A stretch of 64,000 nucleotides of DNA from an uncultured Sphingomonadaceae bacterium (GTDB lineage Bacteria > Pseudomonadota > Alphaproteobacteria > Sphingomonadales > Sphingomonadaceae), in assembly GCA_938050045.1 (NCBI GenBank), contig CALLJS010000017.1:186001-250000 (forward strand), in the 5' to 3' direction. The notes under the pieces are model-generated. The model searched no databases. It worked only from the letters and a program-made list of their open reading frames with translations, and was not told the DNA's origin. Shown here piece by piece: positions 34,885 through 43,011 of this stretch (the first letter of the stretch is position 1; each line of letters begins with the position of its first letter). The position numbers and the translations under genes are program-made.

Positions 34885-35534
34885 GTGGATGGCGTTTCAT
34901 TGGAAGCAAGCGGACGGAGCAATTCCTGCATCCAAGCTGGAAGGGCGGGCATACCATCGATCAGATCAGCACGTAGCTTTGCGCCATGCTTTGGGTCGTT
35001 GAGCAGGATAGAAAGTCTGTTCTGCCAACTTGGCATATCGTCGCCTGGCATCGTGTCGCGCAGCCAGTGCAGGGCTTGGACGATGCGCATCGCGGGACGG
35101 CCTGCCCAGAAAAGTTTGCTTGGAGCTGTCTGTTTGAAATAAATGGTAAGATTTCCGAGGCTGATCTTCTTGGAGCGCGCTTCGCTATGGACGATGATCT
35201 TGGCTGGCACCGCATTGGTAAAGCCGAGATCGTTAGCCGCCGTCATCCCGTCAACCAACACCCGTATTTGATCACGCCGCACGACAGCATCGATAACGGC
35301 CTTTGGATTTGGTGGGTTATCCTGCTGTGTAAGTTTGTTGGTTCGAGGTTTATCATAAAGGCCCCAATCGATCCTGCGCAAGTCTTCCGAACGGACAAGG
35401 CGTTGCAGGGTTTTATCGACGACATCACGGCTGCCGAGGTCAAGAAAATCGCTCGGTGTCCAAACAGTGATCGTTGCACCGCTTTCGATGCGAGCAAGAA
35501 TTTTTTCTTTCAGACTGGTGGATGGCTTATTCAT
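34881..35534 (-). CDS. abiEi: AbiEi-family antitoxin (DUF6088-like), autorepressor
   Basis: A 217-residue antitoxin. Residues 1-75 form a winged helix of the AbiEi_4/DUF6088 type (SLKEKILARIESGATITVWTPSDFLDLGSRDVVDKTLQRLVRSEDLRRIDWGLYDKP), and the C-terminal part (IIVHSEARSKKISLGNLTIYFKQTAPSKLFW) is the usual antitoxin domain. The ATG at 35534 is chosen because upstream in-frame ATGs would translate the two operator palindromes into an implausible repeated peptide (CYIFRT twice). No clear ribosome site precedes this ATG; a promoter inside the operator would start the transcript close to it, so the message may be nearly leaderless. Confidence 0.88.
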   Translation of the reverse strand: MNKPSTSLKEKILARIESGATITVWTPSDFLDLGSRDVVDKTLQRLVRSEDLRRIDWGLYDKPRTNKLTQQDNPPNPKAVIDAVVRRDQIRVLVDGMTAANDLGFTNAVPAKIIVHSEARSKKISLGNLTIYFKQTAPSKLFWAGRPAMRIVQALHWLRDTMPGDDMPSWQNRLSILLNDPKHGAKLRADLIDGMPALPAWMQELLRPLASNETPST

Positions 35535-35609
35535 TGTCCGAAATATGTAGCATGATTTCGGACAATGTCGAGTTAAAAGTGTCCGAAATATGTAGCATAA
35601 TTTCGGACA
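35535..35609 (-). promoter_or_regulatory. Two 30-bp palindromic operators of the abiE operon
   Basis: Each site has arms TGTCCGAAAT and ATTTCGGACA around a 10-base centre: 35535-35564 and 35580-35609. The two 30-bp sites differ at one base only and are 45 bp apart. The first ends exactly where the antitoxin ATG begins. A candidate minus-strand promoter has TCGACA as -35 and ACATAT inside the first operator as -10, with a 17-base spacer, so bound AbiEi would block it. Confidence 0.8.
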
Positions 35610-35617
35610 TATTTTGC

Positions 35618-37024
35618 TCAACTAGCCTTATCAGAACAAGCCGCCCATTTGGGAAGGCGCCCAAGATCGTCTAATTCGGCTCGCACTAAACCATCCAGCA
35701 CCTCCGGGAAAAGCCGAGCCATCGCCCGCCAAACCGGATGCTCACTATCGATTTGCGCTTCAGTTTCTTGGGCCTCTTTGAACATTCGTCTGAATGATAG
35801 CCGTTCTGCAAGATCGGCCAGCGCAGTCAAACGAACAAAGCTATCTATGAGATTGGCACAATGTTTGAAATCGCCGCTACTCAGTTTGCTATTGAGCATG
35901 GCAAGAACCGCGCCTTCACCTTTATATTTTGTAATATAGACATTTTCCGTGCCGGTGTCGGCGCTGTGCGCGACTGAGCAAAGGATCGCAAAGAGCATGG
36001 CTAGATGCGCTTGGCCTCTGTCGGAGCGTGATGCCCAAAACTCCTCCTTCCACGCATCAAGTCCTGGCACCCTCAATTGCAATGAATCCCAGGCCGGTGC
36101 AAATGTTGTGCTGTAGAATGGGGATTTAGGCTTGTCATTTTGCGCTTGCTGAAAGGCCTTCCACCATCGCGATCGTTCTACTTTGCTTCTTGCTACTAAC
36201 AAATCGCTCCGCCGGTCCTCGACAAAAGCAGACCGGCCATAGCCGGTTTGCAGATCATCCAGTGTTACAAGCCGGGGTTCTAGCCAACCGCCTTTTCCGT
36301 TTTCCAAATAACACTTTAGAACCAGCGTGGCGCGCTCGATTGAAGCCGCTTGCGCCGCATCATCGAACAGGAAGGCGTTGCCTCGCTGCATCGTTATGAC
36401 ATCATGGAAGCCTTGCGGCAGCGGGTCTTCGAGAACATTGAAAATCCATACCAGTCTGACACCTTCGTTATCATAGTGGATATGGCGTGCAGCAATCTCT
36501 GGCGCAAAGGGTTTGGAAAGCTGAACTTCGAGCGCAAACTTACCTAATTCTCCAAATTCGAGATACACATCGGGCCAGCGTCCACGCTTGTGGATCTCGG
36601 GCCGCAAATAAGTGTCCACCGCCGAATGTGTGCAGCGGTGATCTGCGTTAGCTAGCTCCTCGATTGTTACGCATAATTGACGGTGGAGCGCCGATTCCTG
36701 ATGCCCCTGATATTGCGCGGCGCGGGCGTCATCGGGCCGCAAAGTCCGGCCCTCGTACCAAGGGCATTCTTGAGACCCTTCCGGAAAATGAACGAACATT
36801 GGCACATGGTCATGCTTTGTCGCCTGCGAGCGAATGAATACACCAGCCTCGCAAAGCCTGCACCGGGCCAATGGCACTGATGGGTCAGATTGTCGGCGCA
36901 GATTGATCTGCGAGCGCAAATGTTCCCAGCTTGCCCTCGGCATAGCCATGAGCGCCTCGATTGTTACCGGGCCTCGCGGCAGTTCAAAGTCGGCAATCCG
37001 GATAGTACGTTGATGATCTGCCAT
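35618..37024 (-). CDS. CoiA-like nuclease-fold protein (DUF6035-like) with N-terminal zinc finger
   Basis: A 468-residue protein. Near the N-terminus CRLC (C55, C58) and a later ECPWYEG suggest a zinc ribbon, as in CoiA-type competence proteins. The nuclease core reads GRWPDVYLEFGELGKFALEVQLS: PD at 151-152 and E166-x-Q168, the PD-(D/E)xK variant typical of CoiA, followed by AARHIHYDNEGVRLVWIF. The last 300 residues are helical and unassigned. It starts 7 bp after a small winged-helix-like gene on the same strand, and the two form a pair just upstream of the AbiE operators. In a defence island a nucleic-acid-cutting role is plausible but unproven. Confidence 0.7.
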   Translation of the reverse strand: MADHQRTIRIADFELPRGPVTIEALMAMPRASWEHLRSQINLRRQSDPSVPLARCRLCEAGVFIRSQATKHDHVPMFVHFPEGSQECPWYEGRTLRPDDARAAQYQGHQESALHRQLCVTIEELANADHRCTHSAVDTYLRPEIHKRGRWPDVYLEFGELGKFALEVQLSKPFAPEIAARHIHYDNEGVRLVWIFNVLEDPLPQGFHDVITMQRGNAFLFDDAAQAASIERATLVLKCYLENGKGGWLEPRLVTLDDLQTGYGRSAFVEDRRSDLLVARSKVERSRWWKAFQQAQNDKPKSPFYSTTFAPAWDSLQLRVPGLDAWKEEFWASRSDRGQAHLAMLFAILCSVAHSADTGTENVYITKYKGEGAVLAMLNSKLSSGDFKHCANLIDSFVRLTALADLAERLSFRRMFKEAQETEAQIDSEHPVWRAMARLFPEVLDGLVRAELDDLGRLPKWAACSDKAS

Positions 37025-37031
37025 GATCTAA

Positions 37032-37346
37032 TCAATCGGGCAGTTCTGGTTTGGCGATCCAGTCCAGTGATTCAATGCCGGAAGCAATTTCTCCGCCAAG
37101 TTGCCGGAGGTGGATGACACGGAAATTGTCGATTTTCTCGCTGCGAACCAAAGCCTCTTTTTCGAGACGATCCAGTAAATCTTGAAGGTCACGACGAGAG
37201 ATTCCAAGGCCTATGCTGCCGAGCCAGCTGGTTAGAATTTGGCTATTTGTGCTTCTTTCGTGATTCAATATGCGCAGAATTTCACGGGCTTGGTGGGCGA
37301 TACGGATAGCTTCAAATTGATCAGGTCGGTTGGACAAATTGCTCAT
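37032..37346 (-). CDS. Small winged-helix-like protein paired with the CoiA-like gene
   Basis: A 104-residue protein I cannot name with certainty. Residues 15-80 have the helix pattern of a winged helix (AREILRILNHERSTNSQILTSWLGSIGLGISRRDLQDLLDRLEKEALVRSEKI) and resemble small phage proteins of the VpaChn25_0724 type. It ends with an acidic tail. It lies 7 bp before the CoiA-like gene, and about 15 bp from a 106-bp repeat copy. It might be the regulator or specificity partner of the CoiA-like protein. Confidence 0.6.
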   Translation of the reverse strand: MSNLSNRPDQFEAIRIAHQAREILRILNHERSTNSQILTSWLGSIGLGISRRDLQDLLDRLEKEALVRSEKIDNFRVIHLRQLGGEIASGIESLDWIAKPELPD

Positions 37347-37356
37347 CGGAATATCT

Positions 37357-37462
37357 TAGCTTGTTCACCGACGGAGGTAAAAACATTTCAAGAACATTGG
37401 TTGAATTTTGTTTGGGGGGGGTGGGAAGGCCTTCCCCTGAGCCGCTACGCTGTCTCCGGCTA
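37357..37462. repeat. Left copy of about 105-bp direct repeat flanking mobile mystery A/B
   Basis: It begins TAGCTTGTTCACCGACGGAG and ends at the stop codon of the mobile mystery B gene; the partner is 38700-38803. Shared blocks are TAGCTTGTTCAC, GAGGTA, GAACATTG, GGTTTGGGG-like, CCTTCCCCTGAGCCG and CGCTGTCTCC. It includes the perfect palindrome GGGAAGGCCTTCCC (37423-37436). Confidence 0.8.
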
Positions 37463-38053
37463 ACTCCGCGCAAATTTCAACAGTGGTTCGATGTCCTCGC
37501 GGTCCGCTGCCTGTAGCGCTGTGATATAGGCTTTGCAGGTTGCGCTGGCATCGGTCAGGCTTGTTCGCCCCCATGTAAATGGGTGCTGGCCTAGTTGTAT
37601 TGTGAGATAGTCGCCTGCCATGCGGGAATGCCGTCCATTGCCGTTGGGGAAGGGGTGGATGGAGACAAGCTGGTGGCTGAACCGGATGGCGATTTCGTCG
37701 GGCGGGTAGGTTTCATTCTCTACCCAGAACCGGACATTATCGACGAGCTGGCGCATTTCGGTCGGGATCCGGTAGGCCTCAATCCCGATATTTCTGGGGC
37801 TCTGGCGGTATTTGCCCGCCCATTTCCAGACCTGCCCGAACATCTGTTTGTGCAGTCCCTTGAGCAGCGCGTCATCGAGTATGTCCGCCTTGCGCTTGCG
37901 CCCATACCAGCGGCTTGCCTCGGTGATGTTGATCTGCTCGGCTTCGTTGAGCTCGCTGCGCAGCGTTATATAGGTCGGGATCAGCTGTTCACGCTCCTCC
38001 TCTGTTAAAGGCGTGTTGGCTTCATCATCACCATCAAACAGCGGATCGGTCAT
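37460..38053 (-). CDS. Mobile mystery protein B (Fic/DOC-fold)
   Basis: A 197-residue Fic-domain protein of the mobile mystery B family (TIGR02613). The Fic motif HPFPNGNGRH, near residue 133, has the catalytic histidine and the phosphate-binding loop used for AMP transfer or related reactions. The N-terminal RWYGRKRKADILDD and FKQMFGQVWKWAGKYR-like LHKQMFGQVWKWAGKYRQ pattern is typical. Its ATG overlaps the stop of mobile mystery A by 4 bp. The family is known for always travelling with protein A on mobile DNA; its biochemical target is not known. A toxin-antitoxin-like role is plausible. Confidence 0.92.
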   Translation of the reverse strand: MTDPLFDGDDEANTPLTEEEREQLIPTYITLRSELNEAEQINITEASRWYGRKRKADILDDALLKGLHKQMFGQVWKWAGKYRQSPRNIGIEAYRIPTEMRQLVDNVRFWVENETYPPDEIAIRFSHQLVSIHPFPNGNGRHSRMAGDYLTIQLGQHPFTWGRTSLTDASATCKAYITALQAADREDIEPLLKFARS

Positions 38054-38517
38054 TCATCATCCCATAGATGGCTAATCGGTTCTGATAGAATGTCCCTGGT
38101 CATGCGTTCGAGCTCTTCGCGTGATTGCTCTTTGGTCATTGACTGATTTTCCAGCAGCATGCCATGCGATATGGTCCCGATCTGGTCATGGGCTTTGCTG
38201 CGCGCACGATCCTCGACGATCTGGTCGAGCGGCTTATTGGGGACAAACGCATAAACCAGCGTGCAATCCAGCGCTTCAGCCGCTTCTCTCAGCGTTTTTA
38301 GCGTGGCCGAGCCATGCGCTTCGGCCCGTTCAAGCGGGGTAATACGCGACTGGGAAACGCCCAGTCTATTCGCAAGCTGACGGCTTGACATGCCCAGCGC
38401 ATCGCGAATGGCGCGTATCCAGCCGCCCACTGGTCTGGTAAGGTTTGTATCACGCAGAAAGCCGAGGCGCTTGTCGAGATTTTTGCGGGCTAATCCGGCT
38501 CTTTTTGCATTTGACAT
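38050..38517 (-). CDS. Mobile mystery protein A (Xre-type HTH)
   Basis: A 155-residue regulator with an Xre helix-turn-helix at residues about 35-90 (MSSRQLANRLGVSQSRITPLERAEAHGSATLKTL) followed by LDCTLVYAFVPNKPLDQIV, the mobile mystery A signature. The ATG at 38517 is used because GGAG lies about 7 bases before it; an earlier ATG nine codons upstream has no such site. It is first in the A-B pair and probably represses it from the inverted repeats immediately upstream, analogous to an antitoxin. Confidence 0.92.
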   Translation of the reverse strand: MSNAKRAGLARKNLDKRLGFLRDTNLTRPVGGWIRAIRDALGMSSRQLANRLGVSQSRITPLERAEAHGSATLKTLREAAEALDCTLVYAFVPNKPLDQIVEDRARSKAHDQIGTISHGMLLENQSMTKEQSREELERMTRDILSEPISHLWDDE

Positions 38518-38551
38518 ATCTGATCTCCGGCGTTTTCGTAACACTCATAGA

Positions 38552-38622
38552 TGTTCAAATCAATAATTATTGAACATATTTAGATATTAGAATTTGTAAT
38601 AATTGAACACATATAGATATTT
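38552..38622 (-). promoter_or_regulatory. Operator region of mobile mystery A/B
   Basis: TGTTCAA (38552-38558) and TTGAACA (38570-38576) form an inverted repeat, and TTGAACA plus an A/T-rich TAGATATT recurs as a direct repeat at 38570-38588 and 38603-38622. The region is very AT-rich and directly precedes the Xre gene, so it is the probable promoter and autoregulation site. Confidence 0.65.
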
Positions 38623-38699
38623 GATTATAGGCATGTCCTGATATAAAACCGCCAATCTCAGGGTCTGGACTGTGAGCTTTTGTATCATGCAGATGAACG

Positions 38700-38803
38700 T
38701 AGCTTGTTCACAGGCAGAGGTAGAAGAATTCAGGAACATTGTCTGAAATATGGTTTGGGGAAAGCCTTCCCCTGAGCCGGAGCCGCTGCGCTGTCTCCCG
38801 CTA
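38700..38803. repeat. Right copy of the repeat flanking mobile mystery A/B
   Basis: Same orientation as 37357-37462, imperfect, with a small duplication of GAGCCG. The two copies bracket exactly the A/B gene pair and its operator (about 1.24 kb). Confidence 0.8.
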
Positions 38804-39296
38804 CCCCTTCTACGGGGACACCCCGCAACGCCCCGGATCATGAGCGGGATTTTTTAAGGCCGCACTCTTTCCCGCTGCGCTCCTTGAGGGTGCGGCTTTT
38901 TTGTTCTGACCCGCTGGCACTCTTGCCTCTCTCCTTGCCCGGTGGGCGCTGGCGCACAGCTGCGCGCGCACACCACCGCGCGGCGTCGCGCCGTGCAAGG
39001 GTGCCGTCTTTATTGAGCCGCTTCGCGGATCATGGAATCGCGATGTCGTGCGATTGATATGGACGGCGCGGTGGCGCCGGCGTTGTTTTCCGGCTCCAGA
39101 GAGACGGTGTGGGCGGCGCTCCCGGCTAGGCCCGCCGCGCTCAGGCGCAACCCGGCCTTTCAGGACCGGGTATTTCTCTGTGTTCCATCCCTTCGGGTGC
39201 GCCTGACCGCTTGATGCGGGCCTTTCTGGTCGCTCTTGCCGCCCACCCCGCCTCTCCGGGGCCGGTTGCGGCAGTTTTGGGGTGATGGAGGCGGTT
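38804..39296. other. GC-rich gene-free stretch before ardC
   Basis: About 490 bp with no supported gene. A long minus-strand frame is present but has no family resemblance and exists because of high GC. It contains GCCGCAC (38859-38865) and GTGCGGC (38890-38896) as a hairpin followed by six T at 38897-38902, a rightward terminator-like structure, plus several short G/C palindromes. It may hold regulatory or origin functions; nothing specific can be shown. Confidence 0.55.
38859..38902 (+). terminator. Rho-independent terminator-like hairpin
   Basis: GCCGCACTC and GAGGGTGCGGC form a stem with a 20-base loop, directly followed by TTTTTT on the plus strand. The only rightward genes upstream are far away, so it may shield ardC from read-through. 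Confidence 0.5.
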
Positions 39297-40298
39297 ATGT
39301 TGCATGAAAATTCTAGGGTTTCGGATAGCGGCACGGGCAGGAAAGCGAAGGCAAAGCGCGCTTCGCGCACGGCGCGTAAATCGCGCCGGAGCGGCAGGGC
39401 AGCGCCGAAGGTGTCTCTATATGATGAAGTGACCGCGCAGATTATCGCGCAGCTTGAGGAAGGCGTGTTTCCTTGGGTGAAGCCTTGGAATAGCGGCAAC
39501 GCCGTGACCGGCTTGCCGCGCAATGCGATTACAGGGCGGCATTATTCGGGCATCAATATCCTTATTCTCTGGGGCGCGGTTATTGATGGCGGTTATCCCT
39601 CGCAGGACTGGCTGACATTCCGGCAAGCCTTGGCCGCTGGAGGATGCGTCCGCAAGGGCGAGAAGGGCCGGACGGTTTTTTACGCTAACCGCTTCACGCC
39701 CGATGATGACAGGAAACAGGAAGGCGAGGGCGATAAGCCGCGCTCGATTCCGTTTCTCAAACGCTTTACCGTGTTCAACGCCGCGCAGTGTGATGGCTTG
39801 CCGGAGAAGCTGACCGCCGAACCCGCGCCCTTGCCGGAACGCGAGTTGCACGATCAGGCCGAGGGTTTGATTGCCGCGACCGCAGCGGATTTTCGGACGG
39901 GCGGGACCAAAGCCTTTTACAATGTCGGCGCGGATTATGTGCAGGTTCCCCCGCAATCCGCCTTCACCCATCAGATCGACTATTACCGCACCGCCTTGCA
40001 TGAACTAGGCCACTGGACCGGACACAAGACCCGCCTTGGCCGCGATCAATCGGGCAGTTTCGGAACCGCGCTTTATGCGCGGGAGGAACTGTGCGCCGAA
40101 CTTTCATCGGCTTTTCTTTGCGCTGCGCTCGGTATCGTCCCCACCGTCCGCCATGCCGACTATCTCGGCTCTTGGCTGGCCGTGTTGCGGCAGGACAACC
40201 GCGCCATTTTCAAAGCCGCCAGTCAGGCCAGCAAGGCGGCGGATTATCTTTTGGCGTTCACCGACCAAGTGCCATTCCGGTCGGAGTGCGCGGCATGA
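39297..40298 (+). CDS. ardC: ArdC-like antirestriction protein (ssDNA-binding and zincin domains)
   Basis: A 333-residue ArdC family protein; relatives bind single-stranded DNA and protect incoming conjugative DNA from restriction. After a basic N-terminus, residues about 40-180 form the ssDNA-binding domain (SLYDEVTAQIIAQLEEGVFPWVKPW, YSGINILILW). The C-terminal zincin-like domain has HELGHWTGH near residue 239 with the metal ligands, and REELCAELSSAFLC. The ATG at 39297 is used because GGAG is 6 bases upstream. It heads the plasmid-type module ArdC, small ORF, DUF2958, ParB-like, and would enter the recipient early according to the candidate nic site. Confidence 0.92.
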   Translation: MLHENSRVSDSGTGRKAKAKRASRTARKSRRSGRAAPKVSLYDEVTAQIIAQLEEGVFPWVKPWNSGNAVTGLPRNAITGRHYSGINILILWGAVIDGGYPSQDWLTFRQALAAGGCVRKGEKGRTVFYANRFTPDDDRKQEGEGDKPRSIPFLKRFTVFNAAQCDGLPEKLTAEPAPLPERELHDQAEGLIAATAADFRTGGTKAFYNVGADYVQVPPQSAFTHQIDYYRTALHELGHWTGHKTRLGRDQSGSFGTALYAREELCAELSSAFLCAALGIVPTVRHADYLGSWLAVLRQDNRAIFKAASQASKAADYLLAFTDQVPFRSECAA

Positions 40299-40510
40299 GC
40301 AGGGTGTCGCCAGATCATGCCGCCGCGCCGCTTGAAGCGGAGCAGACGCCTATCGGCGTTCAGACTTTGGTGTCGGGTGTTGCGCCGATCACGCCAGCCC
40401 AAAGGCTGGCGATGCGCGCCAACGCACCGATGGAACCCAAGAAGGCCCAGCGACCCGCCGATCACGGTCTGTTCGACACCAATAGCCGCAACCAGATCGA
40501 GATGTTCTGA
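40295..40510 (+). CDS. Small conserved-type protein following ardC
   Basis: A 71-residue protein whose ATG overlaps the ardC stop as ATGA. It ends HGLFDTNSRNQIEMF, a tail that I recall from small proteins located after ArdC on sphingomonad and other alphaproteobacterial plasmids. It is mostly disordered and basic. No domain or function can be assigned; coding status rests on the coupled start, the ending motif, and the clean ribosome site of the next gene directly after its stop. Confidence 0.6.
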   Translation: MSRVSPDHAAAPLEAEQTPIGVQTLVSGVAPITPAQRLAMRANAPMEPKKAQRPADHGLFDTNSRNQIEMF

Positions 40511-40524
40511 AAGGAGTTTTTATC

Positions 40525-40896
40525 GTGCTGTTACTCACCCAACACCAGCGCCAGCGTCTTTTGGCTAATGGCCAGAATCGCGGCGACCATGTTCCGGTTG
40601 TCAAATTTTTCAATCCCGTTGGCGCAGCCACTTGGCTGCTGTCCGAACTCGACGAAGATGGCGACACTCTGTTCGGACTAGCTGACCTTGGGTTCGGCTG
40701 TCCCGAACTCGGCTCGGTTAGCCTGTCCGAGATTGCATCTCTGACTTTGCCGCTTGGTCTATCCATCGAGCGCGATCTGCATTTTGAAGCGCGCTTTACG
40801 CTCACCGTTTACGCTGATGCCGCCCGAAATATCGGACGCATCACCGAGGACGAAGCGCGGCTTGAAGCCGCTGCCTTCGCCCAAGCCCATGAATAA
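40525..40896 (+). CDS. DUF2958 family protein
   Basis: A 123-residue DUF2958 protein. The family signature is LTQHQRQRLLANGQ, followed by HVPVVKFFNPVGAATWLLSELD, then LFGLADLGFGCPELGSVSL. The start is GTG with AAGGAG nine bases upstream. The family is common on plasmids and conjugative elements and has no established activity. It lies between the small ArdC-linked gene and the ParB-like gene. Confidence 0.88.
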   Translation: MLLLTQHQRQRLLANGQNRGDHVPVVKFFNPVGAATWLLSELDEDGDTLFGLADLGFGCPELGSVSLSEIASLTLPLGLSIERDLHFEARFTLTVYADAARNIGRITEDEARLEAAAFAQAHE

Positions 40897-41053
40897 CCCC
40901 ATCTTCCGCCGCCTTGCCCCCCTCCGGTCAAGGCGCGGCAGACCCTCGCGTGGCAATCCTGCTGCGCGGGAACACCGGCCCCGCTTCCACCGCCACCCCC
41001 GTATGCAACGGGAGCGGGGCCAATCATCAACGTAACTTTGTAGGAGAAAGACA

Positions 41054-42886
41054 ATGCAACTCGAAAATATAGACCTCGCCAAACTCTCGGTATCGCCCGT
41101 TAATATGCGAAACGCCAAGAAGCCCCCCGACATTAGCGACATATTGCCCTCGGTGCGGGTGCGGGGCGTTCTTGTGCCTTTGCTGGTCCGTCCTAACGGC
41201 AGCGCCGATACGTTCGAGATTGTCGCGGGACGGCGGCGCTATCATGCCGCAACCACTGTTGCCGAAGAAGGTGGCAGCGATGGACCGCTCCCTTGCGCGA
41301 TATTGGAGGAGGGCGACGATGCCGCCGCCCTCGAAGCATCGCTCATTGAAAATCTCGTGCGTGAAAATCCCGATGAGGTCACGCAGTGGGAACAGTTTAC
41401 GCAACTGGTCAAGAAAGGCCGCAAGGCAAGCGAAATTGCCGATACATTCGGGATGGACGAAAAGACCGTGGGGCGCATTCTTGCGCTTGGTAATTTGCTG
41501 CCAGCTATCCGCAAAACCTATGGCCGCGAAGAAATTGATGCCGCCACGGTGCGCCATCTGACCTTGGCCAGCAAGGCGCAGCAAAAAGCATGGCTGGCAT
41601 TGTTCAGGGATGAAGAAGCCTATGCGCCGCGCGGGACGCAGCTAAAGGCTTGGCTGTTTGGCGGTGCGTCGATTTCCACTTCCGCCGCGATCTTCGATAT
41701 GGCGGAGTTCAAAGGCCAGATCGTCAGCGATCTCTTTGCCGAAGATGGCTATTTTGCCGATGCCGACCAGTTCTGGGAAGCGCAGTCCGCCGCGATTGAA
41801 GCGAAGAAAGCAGCCTATCTCGAAGATGGCTGGAGCGATGTGCAGATCATTCCGCCAGACAGCTATTTCCAGACATGGGACCATGAAAAGACCATCAAGC
41901 GCAAAGGTGGCCGCGTCTATATTGATGTGAGCGCCAAGGGTGAGGTGACGTTCCACGAAGGCTATCTCACCGCCAAGGAAGCGCGGGTTCGGGAAACCGG
42001 ACAAGTCGATAGCACCGCCGAAAAACCCAAGCGTCCTGAAATCACCGGACCAATGGCCGAATATATAGACCTTCACCGCCATGCCGCCGTCAGCAACGAA
42101 CTTGCGGCCAGCCCCACTATCGCGCTGCGCGTTATGGTCGCTCACGCGATTTGTGGGTCGCCTTTGTGGAATGTGAGAGTGCAGGAGCAGCGCAGCCGCA
42201 AGGAAGCGATTTGCGAAAGCATCGAAACCGGCGTGGCGGAGGCGCGTTTTGATGAACGCCGCCGTGCGGTGTTGGCGGTGCTTGGCTTTGATGCCGACGA
42301 ACCCACCGTGACGCTCGGCCATGAAACGCGAAACGGTATGAGCGGCTTGCTTCTCCGTTTGCTTGATGTGCCTGATAGTGTGGTCATGGAGATATTGGGC
42401 GTTGTAATGGCCGAAACGCTGGCAGCGGGAAGCGATCTTATCGAAACCTTGGGTATCCATCTTGATGTGGAGATGGCGGATTACTGGACGGCGGACGATG
42501 CGTTCATGGACCTTGTGCGCGACCGTGAAGTCTTGACCGCTATATTGTCGGAAGTTGGCGGAGCCAGCATTGCTGCCGCCAATGCCAGCGAAAAGACCAA
42601 GACAGTGAAGGGCATTATCAGTGACCACCTCACTGGCGAAAATGGACGCGAAAAACAGGAGGCTTGGGTTCCACGCTGGATGGCGTTTCCGCCATCCGCC
42701 TATACCGAGCGCGGCGGGGTCGGAACCGTTACCGCCGCTGAAAGGGCGAAGTGGCTTATGGAGGAGGATGAACCATCAGGCCCAGCCCCGCAGGTTGCGG
42801 CAGTTTCCGCGTCAGCAAAAGACGAGGACGAGAGCGGCGAAGCCCCCCATAGCGACGCAGCCGGTGACGGGCGGATTGCAGCTTGA
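41054..42886 (+). CDS. ParB/RepB/Spo0J-like protein, plasmid type
   Basis: A 610-residue protein with an N-terminal ParB-like CTPase/nuclease-fold domain (LSVSPVNMRN, RGVLVPLLVRP, FEIVAGRRRYHAA) and an HTH segment near residues 110-150 (QWEQFTQLVKKGRKASEIADTFGMDEKTVGRILALGNL). The long C-terminal part is unassigned and typical of large ParB-like proteins on ICEs and plasmids. No parA gene is adjacent, so classic partition is doubtful; a role in element maintenance or regulation is more likely. AGGAGAAAG precedes the ATG. A strong hairpin follows the stop. Confidence 0.88.
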   Translation: MQLENIDLAKLSVSPVNMRNAKKPPDISDILPSVRVRGVLVPLLVRPNGSADTFEIVAGRRRYHAATTVAEEGGSDGPLPCAILEEGDDAAALEASLIENLVRENPDEVTQWEQFTQLVKKGRKASEIADTFGMDEKTVGRILALGNLLPAIRKTYGREEIDAATVRHLTLASKAQQKAWLALFRDEEAYAPRGTQLKAWLFGGASISTSAAIFDMAEFKGQIVSDLFAEDGYFADADQFWEAQSAAIEAKKAAYLEDGWSDVQIIPPDSYFQTWDHEKTIKRKGGRVYIDVSAKGEVTFHEGYLTAKEARVRETGQVDSTAEKPKRPEITGPMAEYIDLHRHAAVSNELAASPTIALRVMVAHAICGSPLWNVRVQEQRSRKEAICESIETGVAEARFDERRRAVLAVLGFDADEPTVTLGHETRNGMSGLLLRLLDVPDSVVMEILGVVMAETLAAGSDLIETLGIHLDVEMADYWTADDAFMDLVRDREVLTAILSEVGGASIAAANASEKTKTVKGIISDHLTGENGREKQEAWVPRWMAFPPSAYTERGGVGTVTAAERAKWLMEEDEPSGPAPQVAAVSASAKDEDESGEAPHSDAAGDGRIAA

Positions 42887-42896
42887 GTGAGCGAGC

Positions 42897-42918
42897 GGAC
42901 GGCGCGTTAGCGCCGTCC
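42897..42918 (+). terminator. Hairpin after the ParB-like gene
   Basis: GGACGGCGC (42897-42905) and GCGCCGTCC (42910-42918) form a strong 9-bp stem with a 4-base loop, 11 bp after the stop codon. A second, weaker stem GTCTTT/AAAGAC follows at 42921-42939. There is no T-run directly after the first stem. Confidence 0.6.
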
Positions 42919-43011
42919 GTGTCTTTGTCCGATAAAGACAGCCGGCGCGATGATTGAGATACGCATGCTGCGAACAGTGTGAATTTGCCAAGCCTGCGAT
43001 TTTCCGTGAAT

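Noticed and set aside
25886-38517. BREX or DISARM system
   Set aside because: Only one methyltransferase is present and it carries its own nuclease motif; none of the other core genes of those systems is seen.
24084-38517. Prophage
   Set aside because: An integrase and a phage-like winged-helix gene occur, but there are no capsid, tail, terminase or lysis genes.
38810-39523. A 237-codon minus-strand open frame
   Set aside because: It overlaps the start of ardC on the other strand, has no recognisable domain, and high GC explains the lack of stops.
40889-41035. A 48-codon arginine-rich frame after the DUF2958 gene
   Set aside because: It starts at the previous stop but has no family resemblance and its composition follows the GC-rich DNA; left out as unsupported.
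41642-42628. A 328-codon minus-strand frame inside the ParB-like gene
   Set aside because: It is antisense to a clear protein family and shows no family features itself.
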